From: CBDCMJ01 sp965224325
Lineage (GTDB): Bacteria; Chloroflexota; Dehalococcoidia; Lucifugimonadales; UBA3495
Reading direction: 5' to 3'
Assembly (NCBI GenBank): GCA_965224325.1
Contig: CBDCYT010000002.1
Coordinates: 1-64,000, forward strand
Length of the DNA stretch: 64,000 nucleotides
The first letter of the stretch is position 1, and each line of letters begins with the position of its first letter. Positions 8,728-19,400 of this stretch are shown here, one piece after another. A model generated the notes under the pieces. It searched no databases, was not told the origin of the DNA, and saw nothing but the letters and a program-made list of their open reading frames with translations. A program made the position numbers and the translations under genes.

Positions 8728-9927
8728 ATGGCAGACTCGGAACGATTTAGCTATCAGGGACTATTCGCCAAGAACGCCCCGGTGGGTGCGAAGACCGCCT
8801 TTCCCCGCGCCAAGTACGACTTTGCGGTCGCCTATCCCGACCCTGACACTCTGCCGTTGGAAGGTCTTGCCAGTGCTCTCAAGACCGCCCTGGAACGCGA
8901 GGGCAAGGATTTAGCCTATTACCCCGACTACGCCGGCCTCGGCTCCCTTCGCCAATTGGTGGCGGAAAAATTGGCCCGCGACCGAAACATGAAGGTCACT
9001 CCCGAAGACGTGGTGCTGACCTCGGGTTCCGGGGAAGCCATTTCCATGGTAATCCAATCCCTGACCGACCCCGGGGACGTGGTCCTCACCGAGGAATTCC
9101 TTTATTTGGGCTCACTCAGGCAGTTGCGGCGTTATGGAGCCGAAGTAGTCGGCGTAAAGTGCGACGGTGAGGGCATCGTCCCGGAAGAGCTCGAACGAAC
9201 CTTGAAAGAGTCCGCGGCGCGAGGCAAAAAGGTAAAGTACCTCTACACCATTCCTACCTTCCAAAACCCCCTGGGCTGGACTATGACCCTGCAGAGAAGG
9301 CGCCAAGTTTTGGATATCACCCGGAATTATGGTGTGCCGGTTTTCGAAGACGACTGCTATGTGGACCTGCGTTTCGCCGGCGAGGACGTGACTTCCTTCC
9401 ACTCTCTGGACGACACCGGCCAGGTGATATACGTGGGATCATTCTCCAAGATCGTCGCGCCGGGAGTCCGCATGGGCTATCTGGTGGCCCCTGAGGAGGT
9501 CATCTTGCGGGCCATGAGCTTCAAGGGCGGCGGGGGCGTGAACCAACTGGCGGCTATGGCCATCGAAGAGTACCTGAGACACGACATGTACCAGCACATA
9601 GATGAGCAGAACCAAGCGCTCATGGCCAAGCGTGACGCCATGCTGGCCTCTTTGGGAGAAAATTTCGGTGGCGCAGCCACCTGGTCCACACCGCAAGGGG
9701 GTCTGTGCGTTTGGTTGGAGCTCCCAGAAGGCGCCGACTTAGCCGCGGTCCAAGAGCAGTCATTTAGCGAAGGAGTTGGATTCTACAACGGCACCATGTT
9801 CTCGCCGGAAGGCCGGGGCGCCAATTGCGCCCGGCTGTGCTACGGGCATCCCACACCCCAGACCGTTTACGACGGCATAGCTGAGTTGGCCCGCATCCTG
9901 GAGCGCCACGGCGTACTCCGGGGTTAG
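8728..9927 (+). CDS. PLP-dependent class I/II aminotransferase (2-aminoadipate-transaminase-like)
   Basis: 399 residues, ATG after AGGAG. It is a fold-type I aminotransferase of the MocR/LysN-like branch but without a DNA-binding domain. The Schiff-base lysine is Lys241 in YVGSFSKIVAPGVRMG, the PLP-ring aspartate lies in PVFEDDCY (Asp198/Asp199), TIPTFQNPLGWTM holds the substrate-binding Asn, and the C-terminal Arg region is near NCARLCYG. Such enzymes transfer amino groups between 2-oxoglutarate/glutamate and aromatic, branched or aminoadipate-type acids. It stands 221 bp after the TPP enzyme gene and is convergent with the VOC gene at 10005. Confidence 0.9.
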   Translation: MADSERFSYQGLFAKNAPVGAKTAFPRAKYDFAVAYPDPDTLPLEGLASALKTALEREGKDLAYYPDYAGLGSLRQLVAEKLARDRNMKVTPEDVVLTSGSGEAISMVIQSLTDPGDVVLTEEFLYLGSLRQLRRYGAEVVGVKCDGEGIVPEELERTLKESAARGKKVKYLYTIPTFQNPLGWTMTLQRRRQVLDITRNYGVPVFEDDCYVDLRFAGEDVTSFHSLDDTGQVIYVGSFSKIVAPGVRMGYLVAPEEVILRAMSFKGGGGVNQLAAMAIEEYLRHDMYQHIDEQNQALMAKRDAMLASLGENFGGAATWSTPQGGLCVWLELPEGADLAAVQEQSFSEGVGFYNGTMFSPEGRGANCARLCYGHPTPQTVYDGIAELARILERHGVLRG

Positions 9928-10004
9928 TCTGGGGCCTTTATACTCCAGTTTGCCAACCCCGGCTCCAAGCCGCCAACGTGGAGCCAACCTAGCCCTGGGG
10001 TGTG

Positions 10005-10466
10005 CTAGGGTCCCTCCATCAACTCGATGCCCAAGCCATTGGGGTCCTTGAGATACAGGCTTCCCCCGATTTCCTGGTAGTTTATCCGGTGCTCCTCGAG
10101 ACGCTGCTTGATCCCGGCCCGGCTGTCCTGGTCTATTGCCAGCGCTATGTGCATGATGCCACCCACCCCTTCGGGCGCTTTGCGTTGCAGCCGGGACACG
10201 TGAGGAAAGTCGAAAAAGGCGAAGCTCATGCCGTTGCCCATGTCCACGTTCATGTGGGTGGACTCGGCGACGTCCCTGTTGGCGGTGACCCCTACCACGG
10301 GCATGCCCATGACGTTGTTGTAAAACTCAGCGGTGGCTTCCAAGTCCTTAGCGAAAATTGCCACGTGATTCATGCCCCGGGTAGTAGCCTTGGGCTGGTC
10401 CTGGGGTATTAAGCGGCGTAGCCGGGCGCGCTTTTGCTCCAATTCCGCTCCAGTAGGTGTGGCCAT
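10005..10466 (-). CDS. VOC family (glyoxalase/dioxygenase fold) protein
   Basis: 153 residues from the ATG at 10466, which has GGAGG five bases upstream; a longer frame to 10502 lacks such a site. A single VOC module pair is visible: MNHVAIFAKDLEATAEFYNN at the start, with His as first metal ligand, and a second half with GIMHIALAID and LYLKDPNGLGIELME, whose final Glu is the usual last ligand. This is the size and pattern of fosfomycin-resistance/catechol-dioxygenase/lactoylglutathione-lyase relatives; the actual reaction is unknown. It lies downstream of the hydantoinase gene on the same strand (154-bp gap). Confidence 0.85.
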   Translation of the reverse strand: MATPTGAELEQKRARLRRLIPQDQPKATTRGMNHVAIFAKDLEATAEFYNNVMGMPVVGVTANRDVAESTHMNVDMGNGMSFAFFDFPHVSRLQRKAPEGVGGIMHIALAIDQDSRAGIKQRLEEHRINYQEIGGSLYLKDPNGLGIELMEGP

Positions 10467-10620
10467 TTTATCCTCCGCTTTATGGCTTCCCGGGCTTCTC
10501 AATTCTTGACCGGGTGGCGCTTTCTAGACTGCATCGGCCTAGCGGCGCCGGGGGCATCTAAAAAGATGGCGAGGAACCTCAAATCCTAGTGGAAGTTTTC
10601 TCGATAACGGCCTCCGCCCA

Positions 10621-12045
10621 TTAACAAGCGGGCCGGTTGGTATATTCCGGGTCCACCTTGCGCGGCAACCGCTGTCCGCCACCCTGAGCGGCGCTGAACT
10701 CGCCATTCTCCACCACCACCTTACCCCTCAAGATGGTGGTCACGGGCCACCCTTGGATTTCGAACCCTTCCCAGATGCTGTAATCGGAAATATGGAAATC
10801 ACTACCGTCCAACCGCTTTCGCACGTTCGGGTCGATTAGCACGAGGTCCGCGTCGCTTCCGGGGGCGATGACTCCCTTGCGGGGGTAGAGGCCCATGATT
10901 TTGGCGGCGTTGGCCGAGGTAATGTCAACGAACCGCTGCAGCGACATGCCACGTTTGGAGACTCCCTCGCTATAACTGACACCCACCCTGGTCTCAGCTC
11001 CATTGTGGCCGCCGGTAACGTCGGAGATGGTCCGGCCAGCGATCTTCACCTCCCAGGAAGTGCAGTATTCGTCGGTGGCCATGGTGCTCAAACCGCCCCG
11101 TACTATGCCATCCCACAAGGACAGCCGGTCCTCCTCCGACTTCAGGGAGGGGTAAGTGTGGTATTTCATACCGTTCTCTTCCCCGTAGTTGTCCGCGCTG
11201 AAACAGCAATAATTGTGAAGGGTCTCGCCGTAGACGGGCATGCCGTTAGACCTGGCTTCTTGAATAGCCTCCAGACCCTGCTTGGCGCTGACGTGGACAA
11301 AATAGACCGGAGCTCCGGTCCATTCGGCCACTCGAATGACCCGTCGGAAAGAAACGTCCTCGGACTCGTTGCTGTGGACCAGGTGCATATTCCACCATTC
11401 GGTGCGCTCCTCGGCCGCCAGCTTCCGGTACATGTGCTGGACCATGTCGTCGTCCTCCGAGTGGACCAGGAGCATGCCGCCCGCTCGTTGCATTGCCTCC
11501 ATGACGTCGTGAAGGTGCCCCATACGCACCATCCTAGGTTCACCGGTCGTGGCGGGGGGGCGGATATTGGTGGTGAAAATCTTGGCGGTGGGGAACCCGT
11601 CCTGAACAGCCTCGTGAAGCTGGCCGATAATGTTGGGTTGCACGTCCCCCAGTAACATTAAATGGTGGGAGTAATCAGCGTAGGAGTTGCCTTGCCAGAC
11701 TGAAGTCCGTTCCTGGATGGCCTGATTTATGTCTATGCCCGGATACTGAATGGCGAAGTCTAATAAAGTCGTGGTGCCGCCAAAAAGGGCTGCCCGGCTG
11801 ACCTGCTCCGGGGGTGCGGTCTTGAGGTCCCCGTGGCCCATGATAGGCGCGGAAATGTGGGCGTGCGGTTCGATGCCGCCGGGCGCCACGATCTTTCCCG
11901 AGGCATCGATGACCCGGACAGACTCGTCAGTCAGTGCGCCCGGAGCTGCTATCGCCACAATCTTCTCGCCCTGGACTGCCACGTCCCAATCGCTCACCCC
12001 CCAAGGAGTAACCACCTGGCCGCCGCGGATAATCAAGTCCAGCAT
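10621..12045 (-). CDS. Dihydropyrimidinase/hydantoinase-like cyclic amidohydrolase
   Basis: 474 residues, ATG at 12045 after AAGGAG. It is a full-length amidohydrolase-superfamily TIM barrel. The first metal pair is HAH (His61, His63 in IEPHAHIS), the bridging lysine to be carboxylated is Lys155 in FPTAKIFTT, the next metal His residues lie in LLVHSED and YFVHVSAKQG, and the catalytic Asp is in STMATDEYC. These enzymes open cyclic amides (dihydropyrimidines, hydantoins) or allantoin-like rings. It is transcribed away from rpoB, with a 640-bp gap between the two starts; the downstream VOC gene may be co-transcribed. Family call is firm, substrate not. Confidence 0.9.
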   Translation of the reverse strand: MLDLIIRGGQVVTPWGVSDWDVAVQGEKIVAIAAPGALTDESVRVIDASGKIVAPGGIEPHAHISAPIMGHGDLKTAPPEQVSRAALFGGTTTLLDFAIQYPGIDINQAIQERTSVWQGNSYADYSHHLMLLGDVQPNIIGQLHEAVQDGFPTAKIFTTNIRPPATTGEPRMVRMGHLHDVMEAMQRAGGMLLVHSEDDDMVQHMYRKLAAEERTEWWNMHLVHSNESEDVSFRRVIRVAEWTGAPVYFVHVSAKQGLEAIQEARSNGMPVYGETLHNYCCFSADNYGEENGMKYHTYPSLKSEEDRLSLWDGIVRGGLSTMATDEYCTSWEVKIAGRTISDVTGGHNGAETRVGVSYSEGVSKRGMSLQRFVDITSANAAKIMGLYPRKGVIAPGSDADLVLIDPNVRKRLDGSDFHISDYSIWEGFEIQGWPVTTILRGKVVVENGEFSAAQGGGQRLPRKVDPEYTNRPAC

Positions 12046-12686
12046 ATTGCACTCCTTCCAAACCTACCCGTCTCAGACGCTGTTATTGGCCGATATGGGA
12101 GTTTAACACAACGCCTTTATCGCGGGGAGGCTTGAGGTGCATTTCTGGCGGCAACCGGTCGATTGGCAACCCCAAAAAGACCGGCTCCCTTGCCGGGACT
12201 GAACGAACAGGGTCAACCAATAGTCCGTGGCAACCCCACTCATGGTTCGGCCATCTCACCACGATCCAGCCTTTCCCGCCTTCGGAGAAGTTCTTCCGCG
12301 CCTTCTGTGGACCTTAAGGCGAGCCGGAATTGGCTATCTTAGCGCCGGTGGTGGGCAGAGGGGTATCCACGCGCCGGCTATTAAAAGACCGTGATTGGCT
12401 TGGCGCAAGCCCACCGCCTCAATAAGGCCGAAATCCGGTAAAAACGCCCAGCTCAAAAACGGGCCTGGTCCAAAACCGGCCTGGGAAGTTTAATAGTGGG
12501 TTTTGCGGCTAGAACCGACGGTTGACAAAAACGAAGATGCTCGTATAATCAAGGTTTATCAACGTATGCTTCAGGTGACGAATTCTGTCATCCTCCAGAT
12601 CGGCCCCTTGACCTTTGTCGCCCTTACTATGCTATTGGCTCCGTTCGCTTGCGCGGCGTATCTACTCGTCCTAAGGAGAATGGTAC
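12046..12686. other. Long leader region between hydantoinase gene and rpoB
   Basis: A 640-base divergent region. The first 475 bases show no convincing gene, tRNA or rplJ/rplL remnant; open frames there have no ribosome binding sites. The last part carries the rpoB promoter at 12522-12549 and a transcribed leader of about 130 bases. An open frame running 12503-12739 overlaps the promoter and rpoB and is rejected. Confidence 0.6.
12522..12549 (+). promoter_or_regulatory. Consensus sigma-70 promoter of the rpoBC operon
   Basis: Perfect TTGACA (12522-12527), 16-bp spacer, perfect TATAAT (12544-12549). Transcription would start near 12556, giving a leader of about 130 bases before the rpoB ATG. 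This is the only place in the window where I found both hexamers perfect, in keeping with strong expression of RNA polymerase genes. Confidence 0.85.
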
Positions 12687-15600
12687 ATGGGTTTGTCTCC
12701 CGTTCAGAATGGGCATCCCGACCAGCTTCACGGTGTTAAGACCTACGCTCGAATTGCACAAGGCTTAGACGTCCCCAACCTAATTCAGAACCAGATCCAA
12801 TCTTATGATTGGCTCAAGGATGGAGGGTTGCACGAAGTCTACCGGGAAATTTCACCCATCGCAGATTACACCGGCAAAAAGTACGAACTGCATTTTCTAG
12901 AGCACTACTTCAGGCCTTCCAAATACTCTCCCCAGGAGAGCAAGGAACGGGAGATCACCTTCTCTCAGCCGCTCTACGTCAAAACCCGGCTGGTCATGAA
13001 GGACACGGGTGAAATCAAAGAGCAGGAGATCTTCATGGGAGACATCCCCATGATGACTCCCAACGGCACCTTTGTCATCAATGGGGCCGAGCGTGTGGTG
13101 GTAAGCCAGTTGGTCCGCTCCCCAGGCATCTACTTCATATATGAGAAGAACGTGGTGAGCGACCGCAACTTGTGCTTCGCCAAATTGATACCCTCCCGGG
13201 GCGCTTGGCTGGAGTTTGAGACCAGCAGCAAGGACGTGCTCTCGGTGAAGGTTGACCGGAAGCGAAAAGTTTCCGCGACCACCTTCTTGCGAGCCTTGGG
13301 CGTGACCTCGGATGAAGAGATGTTGGACCTGTTTAAGGATGTGGACACCGACGAAAACCATCTCTACATACGGTCCACGCTTGATCGTGACCCCGTCGCT
13401 GACGGTAAAGAGTCGTCCTATCGCGAAGACGACCTCCGCGGGCTTTGGAAGTGGCTCCGCCCAGATCATCCCTACGACTCAGACCAGGCGAAGCGCATTG
13501 CGTCGGCTCAAGTCGAGTTTTACCGCCGCCTTCGGCCCGGCGAACCTCCGAGTCTGGAGAACTCCCGCAACTTGATACACAATCTATTCTTCGGCCCGCG
13601 GCGCTACGACCTAGGCCGGGTGGGGCGCTACAAGCTAAACCGGCGCTTGGGACAGGAAGACAACTCAGACCTGATGACCCTATCCCTAGCTGACGTGGTG
13701 GCAGTGATGCGCACCATGATCCGCATCAATCAGGGCGATGGCAGCCCGGACGACATAGACCACCTGGGCAACCGCCGGGTCAGGGCCGTGGGCGAGCTGG
13801 TGCAGAACCAAGTGAGAGTGGGCCTGCTTCGCATGGAGCGAATGGTCAAGGAAAAAATGACCCTGGTAGACCCGGAAACCGCAGCCCCCCAGGGCTTGGT
13901 TAACATACGGCCGGTGGTGGCAGCGGTGCGGGAGTTTTTTGGCGGCTCTCAGCTGTCCCAATTCATGGACCAGACCAATCCCTTGGCAGAGCTTACTCAC
14001 AAACGCCGTTTGTCTGCCTTGGGTCCGGGAGGTCTGTCCAGAGAGAGGGCGGGGTTCGACGTCCGGGACGTCCACTTCTCGCACTACGGGCGCATTTGCC
14101 CCATAGAAACGCCGGAAGGTCCCAATATTGGCTTGCTCAGCTCTCTGGCCTCCTATGCCCGGATCAACTCCTATGGATTCATCGAATCGCCGTTCCGGCC
14201 GGTGTTGAAGTCCCTGCCCATGAACTCGCCGGAGTTGGAGGGACGCACGGTAACCGCCGACGTGGTGGATGAGTTGGGAAAGACCATCGTCGGCAAGGGC
14301 AAAGTCATCAGCAAACAAAAGTTGGCCGCCATCCGCAAGCTGCCGGCAGGCACGTCCCTTGAGGTGCGTCCCTTTGTAGCCAGCTCTGAAGAGGACGTTT
14401 TCTACTTGTCGGCAGACCAAGAAGAGGTGCAACGAGTCGCTCAAGCCAACTCACGGCTGGACCCACTCAACCAATTCATAGACGACCGGGTCGAGGTTCG
14501 AATCGGTGAGACCTATACCGAGGCCCATCCAGATGCCGTGGACTTGATCGATGTTTCCCCCATGCAGATCATGAGTGTGTCAGCAGCCCTGATTCCATTC
14601 TTGGAACATGATGACGCCAACCGGGCCCTGATGGGTTCCAACATGCAGCGTCAAGCTGTGCCCTTGCTACGGCCTCAGGCCCCGGTGGTGGGCACCGGAA
14701 TTGAAAGACGAGTGGCCCGGGATAGCGGCCAGGTGGTGCTGTCCGAAGCTGCAGGGTCGGTCACTTCTGTGAACGGCCGAGCTATCGTGGTTACCGACGC
14801 CGAGGGGAACGACCACTGTCACAATCTGATCAAGTTTGCCCGGACCAACCAGGGCACCTGTTTTGACCAACGCCCCACCGTGGCCAAGGGAGACCTGGTG
14901 GAGACCGGCGGCATTCTGGCCGACAGCTCCTCCACAGACAACGGAGAGCTGGCTTTAGGTCAGAACGTGCTGGTGGCGTTCATGTCATGGGAAGGCTACA
15001 ACTACGAAGACGCCATCATCGTCAGCGAAAGACTGGTCAAGGACGATTACTTCACCTCAACCCACATCGAAAAACATGAAATGGAAGCTCGGGAAACTAA
15101 GCTAGGCCCCGAAGAGATAACTAGAGATATTCCCAACGTTGGTGAGGTAACCCTACGGGACCTGGATGAACGGGGCATCATTCGCGTTGGCGCCGAGGTG
15201 GGCCCCGGCGACATCCTGGTGGGTAAAGTAACCCCCAAGGGTGAAACGGAACTCACCGCCGAAGAGAAACTGCTTCGGGCCATTTTCGGGGAGAAGTCCA
15301 GGGACGTGAAGGACACGTCCTTGCGTGTTCCCCATGGGGAACGGGGCAAGATCATTGACGTCAAGGTGTTGAACCGGGCCAACCGGGACGATCTACAGCC
15401 GGGAGTCAACGAGGCGGTCCGTGTGTGGATCGCCCAAACTCGGAAGATCTCGGTGGGAGATAAAATGGCCGGCCGCCACGGCAACAAAGGCGTGGTCGCC
15501 CGCATCTTGCCCGAAGAAGACATGCCCTACCTGAACGACGGTACGCCGGTCGATATAATCTTGAACCCCATCGGTGTGCCCTCTAGGATGAACCTGGGTC

Positions 15601-16463
15601 AGGTCCTGGAGGCCCACCTGGGCTGGGCCGCCCGAGGCCTAAACTTCCGGGCCAACACGCCGGTGTTTGACGGGGCTCGCGACAACGCCATCGAGGACGC
15701 GCTGGCCAGGGTGTGGTTCGCTCAGCAGGCGGGAGCCATCAGCCCCGGTCCTACCGGCGATTTTATGTCCTTGGATTACTCCAAGGTGGAGAGTTGGCTA
15801 TCGGAGCGGGGCCTAGACGCCACCATGCTTTTCGATGACTCCAAATATGGATTGGCTCAAGAGGCATGCCTGCGCCTATGGTTGACAGAAGAGGCGGGCG
15901 AGGATGTAGAGGGGCTTACCGCGGAGGACATGCGCCAGTTGTCCCTGAAGGTGCATAAGGAACAGCGGAAGGCGCCTCCCACTTTCGGCAAATTTGAGCT
16001 GTTCGATGGAAGGAGCGGTGAAGCATTTGATCAATTGGTCACAGTGGGCAGCATTTATATCCTGAAGCTAATCCACTTGGTGGAGGACAAAATTCACGCC
16101 CGTTCCACCGGTCCTTACTCGATGATCACCCAGCAGCCACTGGGTGGGAAAGCCCAGTTCGGCGGCCAGAGATTCGGCGAGATGGAAGTGTGGGCCCTGG
16201 AAGCCTACAGCGCCGCGTACAACCTTCAAGAGGTGCTGACCGTCAAGTCCGACGACGTGGCCGGACGGGTCAAGACCTATGAGGCAGTCGTGAAGGGCGA
16301 GCCCATCGGTCAGCCTGGAGTGCCGGAATCGTTCAACGTATTGTTGAAGGAACTCCAAAGCTTGGGGTTGTCAGTCGAGTTGTTGAACGAGGATGATCGT
16401 CCCTCGCTCACTCAGGGCCTGTCCGACGACATAGACCTGTACCAACAGTTGGAGGCGATTTAA
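12687..16463 (+). CDS. rpoB: RNA polymerase beta subunit
   Basis: 1258 residues, ATG preceded by AAGGAG. It forms half of the active-site cleft of DNA-dependent RNA polymerase. The rifampicin-binding region is clear: SQLSQFMDQTNPLAELTHKR with Asp428, His438 and Ser443 equivalent to E. coli Asp516, His526 and Ser531, all in the sensitive state. Further landmarks are RICPIETPEGPNIGLLSSLA, SWEGYNYEDAI, GDKMAGRHGNKG and the C-terminal QPLGGKAQFGGQRFGEMEVW. There is no lineage-specific giant insertion. It overlaps rpoC by one base (TAATG), so the two are translationally coupled. Unlike in many bacteria, the ribosomal genes rplJ-rplL are not upstream. Confidence 0.98.
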   Translation: MGLSPVQNGHPDQLHGVKTYARIAQGLDVPNLIQNQIQSYDWLKDGGLHEVYREISPIADYTGKKYELHFLEHYFRPSKYSPQESKEREITFSQPLYVKTRLVMKDTGEIKEQEIFMGDIPMMTPNGTFVINGAERVVVSQLVRSPGIYFIYEKNVVSDRNLCFAKLIPSRGAWLEFETSSKDVLSVKVDRKRKVSATTFLRALGVTSDEEMLDLFKDVDTDENHLYIRSTLDRDPVADGKESSYREDDLRGLWKWLRPDHPYDSDQAKRIASAQVEFYRRLRPGEPPSLENSRNLIHNLFFGPRRYDLGRVGRYKLNRRLGQEDNSDLMTLSLADVVAVMRTMIRINQGDGSPDDIDHLGNRRVRAVGELVQNQVRVGLLRMERMVKEKMTLVDPETAAPQGLVNIRPVVAAVREFFGGSQLSQFMDQTNPLAELTHKRRLSALGPGGLSRERAGFDVRDVHFSHYGRICPIETPEGPNIGLLSSLASYARINSYGFIESPFRPVLKSLPMNSPELEGRTVTADVVDELGKTIVGKGKVISKQKLAAIRKLPAGTSLEVRPFVASSEEDVFYLSADQEEVQRVAQANSRLDPLNQFIDDRVEVRIGETYTEAHPDAVDLIDVSPMQIMSVSAALIPFLEHDDANRALMGSNMQRQAVPLLRPQAPVVGTGIERRVARDSGQVVLSEAAGSVTSVNGRAIVVTDAEGNDHCHNLIKFARTNQGTCFDQRPTVAKGDLVETGGILADSSSTDNGELALGQNVLVAFMSWEGYNYEDAIIVSERLVKDDYFTSTHIEKHEMEARETKLGPEEITRDIPNVGEVTLRDLDERGIIRVGAEVGPGDILVGKVTPKGETELTAEEKLLRAIFGEKSRDVKDTSLRVPHGERGKIIDVKVLNRANRDDLQPGVNEAVRVWIAQTRKISVGDKMAGRHGNKGVVARILPEEDMPYLNDGTPVDIILNPIGVPSRMNLGQVLEAHLGWAARGLNFRANTPVFDGARDNAIEDALARVWFAQQAGAISPGPTGDFMSLDYSKVESWLSERGLDATMLFDDSKYGLAQEACLRLWLTEEAGEDVEGLTAEDMRQLSLKVHKEQRKAPPTFGKFELFDGRSGEAFDQLVTVGSIYILKLIHLVEDKIHARSTGPYSMITQQPLGGKAQFGGQRFGEMEVWALEAYSAAYNLQEVLTVKSDDVAGRVKTYEAVVKGEPIGQPGVPESFNVLLKELQSLGLSVELLNEDDRPSLTQGLSDDIDLYQQLEAI

Positions 16464-19400
16464 TGGTCAGATTGTTAGACCGAACCGAAACTCAAGGCAC
16501 CAATTTCAACGCGATTCGGATTTCCATCGCCTCCCCAGAACAGATACTCAACTGGTCCCACGGTGAGGTTACTAAACCGGAGACCATAAACTACCGCACG
16601 TTGCGGCCGGAGAAGGACGGGCTGTTCTGCGAGCGCCTGTTCGGACCGACCAAGGACTGGGAATGCTTCTGCGGCAAATACAAGCGCATTCGCTACCGCG
16701 GCGTCGTCTGTGACCGTTGCGGAGTGGAGGTTACCCGTTCCAAGGTTCGGCGGGAGCGGATGGGACATATTCGCTTGGCGGCGCCGGTGGCCCATATCTG
16801 GTTCAGCAAGACCACCCCCAGCCGCTTGGGCCTGCTGCTTGACCTCTCCCCCAGAAACCTGGAGAGAGTCCTGTACTTTGCCCAACATATAATCGTCTCC
16901 GTGGACGAAGAGGCCCGCCAGTCCGCCATTGAGGAGGAGCGGGCCAAGCACGATCTTGAGATTAAGAAGCGCGGGAGGGTAGCCGCGGAACGAATTGAAG
17001 AGCTGAACCAAAGCCTCGAAGCCTTGGGCGAGGCCGAGGTCCAAGATAACGTGGAGCTTGAGGTAGTAGACCCTGAGGTAGAACGTAAGACCATACAAGC
17101 CGAAATCGACGCCATGGGCAGTCGTTTGACCTCTGAAGAATCTCAACTGACGGAGCAGGTGCAAACCAGCATCGACGAGATAGAGGACCTACGAGTCCAC
17201 AAGCTAATCGCCGAGTCCCGCTACCGTGAGCTCAACGAGCACTACGGCAACGTGTTCGAGGCCGCCATGGGAGCCGAGGCCATCTTAGCCATCCTGAGAA
17301 CTATCGATCTGGAAGCCCTCCGTGAACGACTCATATACGAGATGCAATCGACGTCGGGCCAACGCCGCAAGAAAGCAATCAAACGCTTGGGAGTGGTTGA
17401 GTCCTTCCGCAACAGCGGCAACCGCGTCGAGGACATGATTCTCTCCATTCTGCCGGTCTTGCCTCCTGAGCTGCGGCCCATGGTCCAGTTGGACGGAGGC
17501 CGCTTCGCTACCAGCGACCTGAACGATCTGTACCGCCGCGTTATCAACCGCAATAACAGGTTGAAGCGGCTCATGGACCTAGGGGCTCCGGAAATTATTA
17601 TCCGCAATGAAAAGCGCATGCTTCAGGAAGCGGTAGACGCTCTAATCGACAACGGCCGCCGAGGCCGGCCCATCCAGGGCAGCCACAATCACAAGCTCAA
17701 GTCCCTGTCAGACCTGCTTCGCGGCAAACAAGGACGCTTCCGGCAGAATCTGTTGGGCAAACGGGTTGACTACAGTGGCCGGTCAGTCATCGTGGTTGGG
17801 CCCGAACTCAAGATGCACGAATGCGGCCTGCCCAAGAAAATGGCCCTCGAGCTGTTCAAGCCCTTCGTCATGCACCGGCTGGCGGTATTGGGCATAGCGC
17901 CCAACATCAAAAACGCCAAGCGTATGGTGGAGCGGGCCCGGCCGGAGGTCTGGGACATCCTGGAAGACGTGATCAAGAACCGGCCCGTATTGATCAACCG
18001 GGCCCCCACGCTGCACCGCTTGGGGATCCAGGCGTTCATGCCAGTGCTCATTGAAGGCAACGCCATTCAGATTCACCCCCTGGTTTGCACCGCGTTTAAC
18101 GCCGACTTCGACGGTGATCAGATGGCAGTGCACGTGCCCCTCTCTAGGATGGCGGTGCTGGAAGCCAAGGAAGCCATGCTGAGTACTCACAACATGTTGT
18201 CTCCCGCTTCCGGAGACCCGCTGGTGGCCCCCACCCTGGACATGGTGATGGGTTGCTACTACCTGACCCAGATTCGGGAGGGAGCCAAGGGAGAGGGATC
18301 GCGGTATTACGACTTAAACGAAGCCCGCATCGCCCACGCGTCTGAGTTGGTGGATTTGCAGGCCCGCATCAACATCCAGCGCGTTGACGGCATAGACGAA
18401 GACGACTGGAAGGAAACCACCCTAGGCCGCTTATTGTTCCATGAGAAGATGCCTGCGTCGGTCAACTTCCAGAACCAACTCATGGACAGAGCCGCCCTTA
18501 AGGACTTGACCGCAGAGTTGTACCGGAACTTGTCCAACGAAGAAACTGCCACGATACTGGACGAGATCAAGGACCTGGGATTCCACTACGCCACCGTCTC
18601 GGGCATCACCATAGCCATAAACGACATTCAGGTCTCGCCCAAAAAGCCTGGCGTGCTCAGCGAAGCCACACGCCTGGTCACAGACTACGAGGACCAGTTC
18701 CTCTCCGGCTTGATATCGGAAGATGAACGCTACAATAAAACAGTGGCAGCTTGGACCTCGGCTTCGGACCAAACCACCGAGTTGGTTAAAGAGGATTTGA
18801 GCAACTACGGGGGCATCGCCATAATGGCGGTGTCCGGAGCAAAGGGGAATATATCTCAGATAAAACAAATGGCAGGCATGCGCGGGTTGATGAGCAACCC
18901 CAAAGGCCGGATCATCGATCTTCCCATCAAGTCCAGCTTCCGCGAGGGTCTAACGGCGTTGGAGTACTTCATCTCCACTCACGGAGCCCGCAAGGGTCTC
19001 GCCGACACCGCCCTACGGACTGCCGATAGCGGGTACCTGACCCGCCGGCTGATAGACATCGCCCAGGAGGTTATCGTACTCCATCAGGACTGCGAAACCG
19101 TGGACGCCAGTTGGATGTCCATCATAGCGGATGAACTCGTACGGAGGCCGCTCAAGGAGCGTATTATCGGCAGGCTGGCGGCGGCGGCCATTCCCCATCC
19201 GGACACCGGTGAGATTCTGGTGCAGCGCAACGAGGAGATCAACGAAGATACGATTCAGAGAATGGTGGACGCCGGGTTGACAGAGGCGCCGGTCCGGACT
19301 CCGCTAAACTGCGAGGCCAGCCGAGGCATATGCCGGATGTGCTATGGCCGGCTCCCAGCTACGGGAACCCAGGTTGAGGAAGGCCAAGCGGTGGGCATCA

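Noticed and set aside
12503..12739. Open frame with a hydrophobic stretch upstream of rpoB
   Set aside because: It covers the consensus promoter and overlaps the rpoB start in another frame.
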